Of a stretch of DNA of 5,703 nucleotides, positions 1 through 5,015 are shown piece by piece; position 1 is the first letter of the stretch, and every line of letters begins with the position of its first letter. The position numbers were made by a program, and so were the translations under genes. The stretch spans positions 1-5,703 of the forward strand of contig JANYBR010000141.1 of assembly GCA_025360685.1 (NCBI GenBank). Reading direction: 5' to 3'. The DNA comes from Pseudomonadota bacterium. GTDB lineage: Bacteria; Pseudomonadota; Alphaproteobacteria; Micropepsales; Micropepsaceae. Below the pieces are notes generated by a model. That model saw nothing but the letters and a program-made list of their open reading frames with translations, was not told the origin of the DNA and made no database searches.

Positions 1-1328
1 CAGATTTCGCGGACCGCCGCCGCGGTCTTTTCCCTCACGCCTTCGTACAAAGCGTCGAACCGGTCCCAGGTGATGGCGGTCTCGAACGTATCGGTGATGA
101 CGCCGAACGCGACCATCAGGTCGCGATAATACGGCATGCGAATGAAGGCGTTGCGCCATTGGCCCGCAGCGCCCTGGCGATGTTCCGCGCCGCTGCCGCG
201 CGGCGACAGCGATCGTGCCACCGCATCGGCGTCGAACCGCCCGTCGTGATCGGCGACCAGTTCGAGTGCACGTTTCATCCAGGCATCCAGCGGATGATCG
301 GCGGATTCAAATCCGAGAACCAGGATTGCCGACGTGCCGTCACCCACGCCGTTGTTGCGCGCCTCGGCCGGATCCAGCAGACGGCAATTGGAAGGAAAGA
401 GGCCGGACTGCGAAAGCGCGCGCACGGCGGCGGTTGCCTTGGCCATCGTCGGAAAGGCGATGCTGGCGGAAGCTTGATGCACCGGACGGTCCTGCAGGCG
501 CATCCAGGCTTCGACGATTATGCCCAGAATGCCCTCCGAGCCGATGATCATTCGGTCCGGCGAAGGGCCGGCGCCCGAGCCGGGCAGGCGCCGTGTCTCG
601 AGCACGCCCGCCGGCGTCACCGTCCGCGTCGCTTCCACGAAATCGTCGATGTGCGTGTACAGCGAGGCATAGTGGCCGCCGCTGCGTGTGGCGATCCATC
701 CGCCCAGTGTGGAGAGCTGCAAACTCTGCGGGAAGTGGCGCAGCGTCAAACCATGCGGCTTCAGCTGATCCTCGAGTTCGGGTCCCAATGCACCGGCCTG
801 GATGCGCGCCGCGCGGCTGGCGCGATCGATTTCCAGAACTTGGTTCAGGTATTGCAGGTCGATCGAAACCGTTCCGGCATAGGAGTCGCCCACGTCAGGC
901 TCGACGCCGCCCGCGACGCTCGAGCCGCCGCCGAACGGAATGGCAGCGACGTTCGCGCTTGATGCCCAGTCCAGCAGCGCCACAACATCGCGTTCGGATT
1001 TGGGAAAGGCAACAAGGTCGGGCGGCTGCGGCACCTCGCGCATGAACATGCGCACGATATCGGCAAACGACTTGCCGTAGCTGTGAACCAGCCGGTCGTA
1101 AGGCGTGACGGACACCATCGGCGCGAGTGCCGTCGGAATCGCGATACGCGGCGGCCGCAACGCGAACTCGCCCTCGCGAGGCGCGGAAACCTCGACCGGG
1201 GCGGTGCCGAAGCGTTCGACGCTGGCGCGCACCCGCGTCTCCTCTTCCGCCGACAAGACTTCGTCGGCATAACCCCAGCCATAGAAGCGCAATCTTCTGC
1301 GGCGCGACAATGTAGCGGTCTCGGTCAT
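1..1328 (-). CDS. FAD-binding oxidase, alkyldihydroxyacetonephosphate synthase (AGPS)-like, C-terminus cut by window edge
   Basis: About 442 codons are visible with no stop, so the gene continues past position 1. The start is ATG at 1328, with GGAG eight bases upstream. The protein opens with an RFYGWGY motif (about residues 13-19), as in AGPS-type enzymes (WNGWGY). It then shows YGKSFADIVR (83-92), the FAD-binding segment PFGGGSSVAGG (130-140), a FPQSLQLSTLGGW stretch (198-210) followed by ATRSGGHY, MIIGSEGILGII (259-270), and near the visible end TFETAITWDRF, matching the family's ETSAPWDR region. Arg near 315 (CRLLDP) aligns by eye with the conserved Arg of AGPS (IRLMD). In eukaryotes AGPS makes ether-lipid precursors from acyl-DHAP and a fatty alcohol. 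Bacterial relatives are mostly untested, so the substrate is unknown. Relatives are about 530 residues, so roughly 90 residues, including the usual His-rich active-site loop, lie outside. It probably shares a transcript with the lipoprotein gene 30 bp upstream. Confidence 0.9.
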   Translation of the reverse strand, partial: MTETATLSRRRRLRFYGWGYADEVLSAEEETRVRASVERFGTAPVEVSAPREGEFALRPPRIAIPTALAPMVSVTPYDRLVHSYGKSFADIVRMFMREVPQPPDLVAFPKSERDVVALLDWASSANVAAIPFGGGSSVAGGVEPDVGDSYAGTVSIDLQYLNQVLEIDRASRAARIQAGALGPELEDQLKPHGLTLRHFPQSLQLSTLGGWIATRSGGHYASLYTHIDDFVEATRTVTPAGVLETRRLPGSGAGPSPDRMIIGSEGILGIIVEAWMRLQDRPVHQASASIAFPTMAKATAAVRALSQSGLFPSNCRLLDPAEARNNGVGDGTSAILVLGFESADHPLDAWMKRALELVADHDGRFDADAVARSLSPRGSGAEHRQGAAGQWRNAFIRMPYYRDLMVAFGVITDTFETAITWDRFDALYEGVREKTAAAVREI

Positions 1329-1358
1329 GTCAGGAACTCCGGCAAGGCGTGCATCGGC

Positions 1359-1847
1359 TCAGAAATTTTGCGGCGGCAGTTCCTTGCCTTCTCCGCGCGG
1401 AACATTGCGGAGCTTGAGAAAATCGACGATCGCGGAGACGTCGTCTTTCAGGCGCATCGCCGTGGCGTCCGCCGGACATGTCAGATCTGGCGAACGATCT
1501 CCGCCCACCGACACGAACGTCGAAGTGCCGAACGATACCGGTTTCATGCAGGTCGCCTCGGCGGCAAGGTTCGCGAGCGGCTTCGCAGCGGCGATGTCCT
1601 GTTTGAACTGGCTGAACGTTTCGGTGGGAAGCTGTGCTTGTCCCGAACCCTCTCCGCTGACGAAGGACGCGCCGCCGTCCGATCCGATCAGCACGCGATA
1701 GCCGATGGAGTTGGTGGCACCGCTGTTGCTGATTTCGATCGTGGTCGTCATCACCATCTGGCCCGACGGTGCCGCGTTAGGTGTGCATCCGGCGACGAGC
1801 AAGACAGCGGCGGTAAGCGAAAGTGCATGCGACGTACGAGCTTTCAT
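1359..1847 (-). CDS. Uncharacterised lipoprotein
   Basis: A 162-residue protein with a clear lipoprotein signal peptide: positive residues MKAR, a hydrophobic stretch ALSLTAAVLLVAG, then lipobox LVAGC with Cys21 as the predicted lipidated residue. Thr at +2 argues against inner-membrane retention, so outer-membrane anchoring is likely. The mature part is small, polar and Gly/Ser/Thr rich. It has two further cysteines (about C100 and C124), which could form one disulfide in the periplasm. There are no catalytic motifs and I do not recognise a named family. The central part looks like beta-strands (MVMTTTIEIS, GYRVLIGS) and the C-terminal part contains an amphipathic helix (KDDVSAIVDFLKL). An ATG five codons upstream (1862) is in frame but overlaps the GGAG ribosome site, so the start at 1847 is preferred. 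It lies 30 bp upstream of the FAD oxidase and 84 bp downstream of the MAPEG gene, all on the same strand. Confidence 0.85.
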   Translation of the reverse strand: MKARTSHALSLTAAVLLVAGCTPNAAPSGQMVMTTTIEISNSGATNSIGYRVLIGSDGGASFVSGEGSGQAQLPTETFSQFKQDIAAAKPLANLAAEATCMKPVSFGTSTFVSVGGDRSPDLTCPADATAMRLKDDVSAIVDFLKLRNVPRGEGKELPPQNF

Positions 1848-1856
1848 GATTTCAAA

Positions 1857-1860
1857 CTCC
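1857..1860 (-). promoter_or_regulatory. Ribosome binding site of the lipoprotein gene
   Basis: GGAG on the minus strand, nine bases before ATG 1847. It overlaps the upstream in-frame ATG at 1862-1860, so that ATG cannot be served by it. This decides the start in favour of 1847, which also gives a normal-length signal peptide. Confidence 0.7.
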
Positions 1861-1931
1861 ATTCGGGCATACGATGTCGGGCCAATTGGCGCCCATGATA
1901 TTGACCCCGACTCTTGAAGGGATCTCTTCGT

Positions 1932-2363
1932 CTAACGCGGAAGATGGGCCAGCCACTGCGTATTCCTTGAGAGCGTGAGCGCGATAAGCACCGCCAACGT
2001 CAGCACCGCGCCCATGCTTCCGAGCACGCCGATCAAACGAAACACGCTCGGGCCCGCCGAAATCGACAGTCCCATCGCATGGCTGAGGCGCGCAACGAGA
2101 AACAACGCAGCCAGTATAGGCACGAACTCTGTCCACTGCCCGCTCGTCTCGACCAGCGCGAGGAGAATGAGAAACAGGGGCGCGTTCTCGGCCAGGTTTC
2201 CGTGGATGCGGATACGGCGGATCAATCCGGGGTGGCCGCCATCGCCCAATCCGGTTTTGTATTTTCCGCGACCGTTGGCGACATACAGAGTCAATATCAT
2301 TTGAAAGACCGCCAGGAACACGGCAGCGGCGGCGGTGATGTAGGGATATGTAATCTGTATCAT
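1932..2363 (-). CDS. MAPEG-family membrane protein
   Basis: A 143-residue integral membrane protein with the MAPEG signature. After a first membrane helix (about 8-28) comes a basic loop, then RRIRIHGNLAENAPLFLILLA (from residue 49). Its Arg, His54, Asn56 and Glu59 match the conserved R-x-H-x-N-x-x-E pattern of the family. Further hydrophobic helices lie at about 61-71, 82-92 and 110-131, giving the usual four-helix topology. The family includes microsomal glutathione transferases and leukotriene C4 synthase. Bacterial members of this size are often labelled 'MAPEG family' without proven activity, and glutathione-dependent detoxification is only a family-level guess. AAGGGG lies nine bases before ATG 2363, and the stop is TAG at 1934-1932. 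There are 187 bp between it and the upstream SMP-30-like gene, so it may have its own promoter. I could not identify a convincing one. Confidence 0.9.
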   Translation of the reverse strand: MIQITYPYITAAAAVFLAVFQMILTLYVANGRGKYKTGLGDGGHPGLIRRIRIHGNLAENAPLFLILLALVETSGQWTEFVPILAALFLVARLSHAMGLSISAGPSVFRLIGVLGSMGAVLTLAVLIALTLSRNTQWLAHLPR

Positions 2364-2550
2364 GACGCTGTTCCCCTTACTCGGCGCTTTCGGGCGTCCG
2401 TAAAGCTAGTGCAATGCGCCCAGCGGCGCCACGTTTGGTTCAATTTACCGGCCGCGCGCCAGATTCGATCAGCCCGGGCCGATGGAGCCGATAATCCGGT
2501 GTTTCCGTCGTGCACTCCAGCCAGTCCTGCGCGGCGACAGAGCCCGGAAA

Positions 2551-3471
2551 TCACTTCACATTGCGAATCTTCACGACGACACCCCTTGCCTTCAGGTCGT
2601 TCGGATCCTTGACCGCGGTTACATAGAGATCGTCGTCGCCCGGACCGAACGCAACGTTTGTCGTGCCATAGCCGGCTGCGATCTTGAAGACGTGCAACAG
2701 CTTTCCTTCCCGAGATATTTTCAGAATCTTGCCGCCGAACCATTGTGCAACATAGATGTTGCCCTTGGCGTCGATCTTCATGCTGTCGGGACCGAGCCAC
2801 CAGGAATCCACCCGGTTCTTCGTCAACACGTTCAGCAGCGCAAAATTCGACCTATGGCTCAACGAGCCATCATGGCCGATCGAGAATCTGAGGATACAGT
2901 TTCCCACCGTCTCGCTGACATAGAGCGTCTTCTGGTCCGGAGAAACGCCGATGCCGTTCGCATAGTTCAGATCGTTTGCGACTTCGACCCATTTCTGGCT
3001 GCCGGGTGCGAGATAAAGAATGCGGCCGATGACGGAAGTCGGCGCACCCGCATACGGTCCAAACACGGTTGCGTAGACGCCGTCGTTCCCTGTCACCACG
3101 ACGTCGTTTATGCCGCCGACGAGCTTTCCGCCGTCGCTGTCGGTATCCCAGCGATGCAGCTGCTTGCCCGTCATGTCGAGTTCGAGGATCGCACCGGGAT
3201 CATCGGTGCAAGCGAGCATGAAGGTCTTGTGCTTGGTCAGTGCCAAGCCATTGTGGCCGCAACCCCGCGTGTGATTCAGGACAATGGTTTTCTTTCCGTC
3301 CCACTTCGACAACGTGTCCGAGACCCAACCGACGAAGTAGAGATTGCCGTCAAAGTACAAGGGACCCTCGGGTCCAAGGACATTGCGCGCGACAACGACT
3401 TCGTCTGCAGAGGAACTCGTTGCCGCCAGAATCGCGCCGAAAAGAAAGCCGATGAATTTGACGGTACTCAT
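2551..3471 (-). CDS. Secreted SMP-30/gluconolactonase/LRE-type beta-propeller protein
   Basis: A 306-residue protein. Residues 1-22 form a Sec signal peptide (MSTVKF, hydrophobic IGFLFGAILAA, likely cleavage near SSSA/DE), so the product is probably periplasmic. The remainder carries repeated propeller blades of the type GxIYVAQ and KTLYVSE. The metal-ligand positions of the SMP-30 family appear kept: Glu35 (GPEGPLYF), Asn122 (GINDVVV), Asn172 (YANGIGVSPD) and Asp229 (GPDSMKID). Family members are divalent-metal-dependent lactonases or esterases acting on sugar lactones or organophosphates. The actual substrate cannot be read from the sequence. The frame is open back to 3603, but that extension runs into the insertion sequence and would bury the signal peptide, so the ATG at 3471 is chosen. 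AGGAAAG lies 11 bases upstream, a rather loose spacing. The IS end sits only 46 bp upstream, so its original promoter may have been displaced. Confidence 0.9.
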   Translation of the reverse strand: MSTVKFIGFLFGAILAATSSSADEVVVARNVLGPEGPLYFDGNLYFVGWVSDTLSKWDGKKTIVLNHTRGCGHNGLALTKHKTFMLACTDDPGAILELDMTGKQLHRWDTDSDGGKLVGGINDVVVTGNDGVYATVFGPYAGAPTSVIGRILYLAPGSQKWVEVANDLNYANGIGVSPDQKTLYVSETVGNCILRFSIGHDGSLSHRSNFALLNVLTKNRVDSWWLGPDSMKIDAKGNIYVAQWFGGKILKISREGKLLHVFKIAAGYGTTNVAFGPGDDDLYVTAVKDPNDLKARGVVVKIRNVK

Positions 3472-3504
3472 GCTGAAGCGAACTTTCCTGCGGATCGTGC
3501 GCTG

Positions 3505-3533
3505 CTGAAAAGGTGGTGGTGCTGTCAGTCCAA
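3505..3533 (-). promoter_or_regulatory. Possible outward promoter at IS left end reading into the SMP-30-like gene
   Basis: On the minus strand TTGGAC (3533-3528), inside the IS left inverted repeat, is followed after 17 bases by TTTCAG (3510-3505). The -35-like box is good, but the -10-like box matches only three of six consensus positions. IS6-family ends are known to supply outward -35 elements, so a hybrid promoter is plausible but weakly supported. Confidence 0.25.
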
Positions 3534-3536
3534 CTC
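3518..3536 (+). repeat. Left inverted repeat of the IS6-family element
   Basis: GGTGCTGTCAGTCCAACTC matches the reverse complement of 4044-4062 at 13 of 19 positions, including the leading GG, the CTG core, and the terminal CAACTC. Confidence 0.6.
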
Positions 3537-3550
3537 TAAACTTTCTCCGC

Positions 3551-3580
3551 TTGGGGGCAACATTGGTCCCCAAAATGGGG
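3551..3580 (+). promoter_or_regulatory. Two mutually exclusive hairpins at the transposase ribosome site
   Basis: TTGGGG (3551-3556) can pair with CCCCAA (3568-3573) around an 11-base loop. The same CCCC (3568-3571) can instead pair with GGGG (3577-3580), which is part of the Shine-Dalgarno sequence, around AAAAT. The second fold would hide the ribosome site and the first would free it. Several IS elements limit transposase translation by hiding the ribosome site, but the stems here are short (6 and 4 bp) and their function is untested. Confidence 0.3.
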
Positions 3581-3582
3581 AG
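3577..3582 (+). promoter_or_regulatory. Ribosome binding site of the transposase remnant
   Basis: GGGGAG five bases before ATG 3588. It overlaps the alternative in-frame GTG at 3582, so ATG 3588 is the better start. Confidence 0.6.
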
Positions 3583-3587
3583 TGCCC

Positions 3588-4007
3588 ATGCAGCCAGTCT
3601 CATTCAAGCGCCCCAAGTTCCCGCCTGACGTCATTCGGTTGGCCATTCGGCCCTACTTCCAGTTCAGCCTCAATTTCCGCGATGTCGAGGAAAAGCTGGC
3701 CGAACGCTGTATCGACACCAGCTACGAGACGGTCCGTTGCTGGAGCCTTAAGTTCGGCGGGATCTTCGCGCACAATCTCCGACGGAAGAGACTCAAGCCG
3801 AGTGGCCGCTGGCATCTCGTCATTCGACAACGGGAGAGAAGACTACAGAAGGTCAAGTCGCAGGCCTCAGCTCGGAGACTCCTCGCCACCCACGCCACCG
3901 TCTACAATAACTTCAACGTCCAACGCCATCTGTTCCCACGATCGACCCTTCGGCTCTTCCGAGCCGACGTTGATCGGACGTGGGCGGCCGCTACTGCCGC
4001 GGCATGA
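3588..4007 (+). pseudogene. IS6-family transposase with in-frame loss of the DDE catalytic core
   Basis: A 139-codon open frame. Residues 1-77 match the N-terminal part of IS6-family transposases: FKRPKFPPDVIRLAIRPYF, then FRDVEEKLAERCIDTSYETV, RCWSLKFG and a basic LRRKRLKPSGRWHL. The helix-turn-helix DNA-binding region is therefore present. Residues 78-139 match the family C-terminus: IRQRERRLQKVKSQ, ATHATVYNNFNVQRHL, RSTLRLFRA. In complete relatives about 90 residues separate GRWHL from this C-terminal block, and they contain all three catalytic residues (D after GRWHL, D in the TD-x-x-x-Y region, E in NRAEN). All are missing here. The frame is preserved across the junction at 3813-3819 and there are no other stops or frameshifts, so the deletion looks recent. 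The product cannot transpose by itself. It could still bind ends or be silent. Family assignment is firm; any retained activity is speculation. Confidence 0.88.
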
Positions 4008-4043
4008 GCGATTGCGCCCTACCCGCAGTATTGCACCTCTGGC

Positions 4044-4062
4044 GAGTTGAGTTGTCAGTTCC
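4044..4062 (-). repeat. Right inverted repeat of the IS6-family element
   Basis: Read on the minus strand it is GGAACTGACAACTCAACTC, the partner of 3518-3536. Bases 4055-4057 inside it form the TGA stop of the adjacent membrane protein gene. Confidence 0.6.
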
Positions 4063-4738
4063 CAGCCGCGAGTGCCAAGCGGCCGCGCACGAAACGGACT
4101 GTCCAAACGAGCAGAATCACGTTGACCGCTGTGTTGACGATATTGTTGACGAGGAGATAGGTCGCCGGCGCCAGCGTTAGGGCAAGTCCGAGCGCCGTTG
4201 CGCCAAGCACCATTATCCCAACGGCCCAGACCATAGTCGCGGTGAAAAAGGTGCGCCCGCCGTCGGCCTCGTCGACTGCCGCGAAGCGCGCGCGGCGCTC
4301 AAGATCGTTTCCGGCCACGAATTGCCGAACCATGAAAAACAGGATTGGGCGACGGATAAGCGCCGACACAAAAAACACGCCGGCGATCAAGAAGCCTTGC
4401 GTCGAGCCGAGGATCAAGGCGAGTCGAACTTCGCCAGCCAGTAGCATCGTGGCCACGCTGTAGACGATGCCGAACAGCGCAAAGATCGCGATGGCGTCGA
4501 CGACGCGGGTGCGGATAAAACCGAACGTGAGTCCGAGAAGGGGAAACGCGCTGGCGTAAAGCAGCGGCACGACGCTGCCTGCCGGGAAGTGCGGCGCGAG
4601 GATTTTGTACAGCGCAAACGGAAGAACGCCGTTGACAAAGATGCTAAGCCCAACCGAACGCATCGCGGTCTTTGCGTCGAACGCTTGCGCACTGCCGACT
4701 ACCGCTTCCTCAGCGGCCGGAACCAAGACTTCGCTCAT
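4055..4738 (-). CDS. VC0807-type integral membrane protein
   Basis: A 227-residue protein. Its pattern resembles the VC0807 family: an opening helix ending in VNGVLPFALYKILAP (about 35-49), then FPLLGLTFGFIRTRVVDAIAI (from 65), a third helix to about 100, RLALILGSTQGFLIAGVFF (105-123), the ALIRRPILFFMVRQF block (126-140), a soluble loop with ERRARFAAVDEADGG, then two helices (about 165-190 and 195-215). That gives about six membrane segments. The function of the family is unknown; some members are annotated as possible intracellular septation-like proteins. GGGAGG ends ten bases before ATG 4738. A good promoter with an overlapping dyad lies just upstream, implying a leader of about 20 bases. 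The last codon and the stop fall inside the IS right inverted repeat, so the original C-terminus was probably altered by the insertion. The missing tail appears short because the last helix and basic end (RFVRGR) are present. Confidence 0.8.
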   Translation of the reverse strand: MSEVLVPAAEEAVVGSAQAFDAKTAMRSVGLSIFVNGVLPFALYKILAPHFPAGSVVPLLYASAFPLLGLTFGFIRTRVVDAIAIFALFGIVYSVATMLLAGEVRLALILGSTQGFLIAGVFFVSALIRRPILFFMVRQFVAGNDLERRARFAAVDEADGGRTFFTATMVWAVGIMVLGATALGLALTLAPATYLLVNNIVNTAVNVILLVWTVRFVRGRLALAAGN

Positions 4739-4748
4739 GTCGGACTAT

Positions 4749-4754
4749 CCTCCC
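4749..4754 (-). promoter_or_regulatory. Ribosome binding site of the VC0807-type gene
   Basis: GGGAGG on the minus strand, ten bases before ATG 4738. It is a strong Shine-Dalgarno match and supports that start. Confidence 0.65.
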
Positions 4755-4765
4755 ACAATCATTTG

Positions 4766-4794
4766 AATATCGGGAGGGCGCGAGCCGATATCAA
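4766..4794 (-). promoter_or_regulatory. Sigma70-type promoter of the VC0807-type gene
   Basis: On the minus strand TTGATA (4794-4789, five of six consensus bases) is followed by an exact 17-base spacer and GATATT (4771-4766, four of six). Transcription would begin near 4759, about 20 bases before ATG 4738, leaving room for the GGGAGG ribosome site. Confidence 0.55.
4767..4791. promoter_or_regulatory. Candidate operator: dyad overlapping -35 and -10
   Basis: A perfect 7-bp inverted repeat, ATATCGG (4767-4773) and CCGATAT (4785-4791), is separated by 11 bases, giving half-site centres 18 bp apart. The left arm overlaps the -10 box and the right arm the -35 box of the predicted minus-strand promoter. 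This is the expected arrangement for a dimeric repressor site. No regulator gene is in the window. The same site could also affect the divergent oxidoreductase gene. Confidence 0.4.
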
Positions 4795-4858
4795 GGAGCG
4801 GGTAGACAATAGGTGGGCGTGGCTTCCACGAGCAATTCGATTGCGCACCGCTCTGTAC

Positions 4859-4912
4859 TTCGACCCGCGATGTCCGGCGACTGCATGTCTGCCTCGGGTC
4901 GAAAGCGGACCT
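4859..4912. repeat. Probable dispersed intergenic repeat copy (MSASGRKRT type)
   Basis: A perfect 9-bp inverted repeat, TTCGACCCG (4859-4867) and CGGGTCGAA (4895-4903), surrounds a GC-rich segment. A second imperfect pairing of GTCTGCCT (4887-4894) with AAGCGGAC is nested over its right arm. Translated on the plus strand the region reads MSASGRKRT, a peptide I recall from many false small ORFs in Bradyrhizobium and relatives that come from dispersed non-coding repeats. This is recognition from memory, not a search. The rest of the 4739-5015 spacer shows no gene. Confidence 0.4.
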
Positions 4913-5015
4913 TCGTGTTGGGGGTCTCGATGGCCGATCTGAATGTTGATTTCGGCTGCTACTTGTTGAAAGTGGGTTGCCCTAGTCCTCCAGTTCCGCA
5001 CTTAAGCGATTCTGC

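Larger units (their letters stand above)
3518..4062 (+). mobile_element. Internally deleted IS6-family insertion sequence (about 545 bp)
   Basis: The boundaries are set by imperfect inverted repeats that begin with GG and bracket an IS6-type transposase remnant. Full IS6 elements are roughly 0.8-0.9 kb. This one is shorter by about the amount of coding sequence missing from the transposase (about 90 codons). The eight bases outside each end (aaggtggt on the left, cagccgcg on the right) do not match, so no 8-bp target duplication is seen. This fits loss by adjacent recombination, arrival through cointegrate formation, or decay. The element sits between the 5' end of the SMP-30-like gene and the 3' end of the VC0807-like gene, and is transcribed opposite to both. 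Exact ends are uncertain by a few bases. Confidence 0.8.

Noticed and set aside
159..1282. Several long open frames on both strands within the FAD oxidase
   Set aside because: They are Arg/Ala-rich translations typical of high-GC shadow frames. The minus-strand frame from 1328 has continuous AGPS-family motifs.
1876..1911. GTCGGG...CCCGAC inverted repeat between the MAPEG and lipoprotein genes
   Set aside because: A six-base stem with a 24-base loop and no T-run is too weak for a terminator or operator call.
2416..2429. GCGCC-cagc-GGCGC hairpin between the SMP-30-like and MAPEG genes
   Set aside because: There is no T-run after it on either strand, and it is over 100 bp from the SMP-30-like stop, so a terminator call is not supported.
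3472..3603. Upstream extension of the SMP-30-like gene to 3603
   Set aside because: The 44 extra codons run into the IS and would place the signal peptide internally. ATG 3471 has a normal signal peptide directly after it.
2482..4050. A 522-codon open frame on the plus strand
   Set aside because: It runs antisense through the SMP-30-like gene and then out of frame through the IS transposase. It shows no family motif, and the real genes explain the region.
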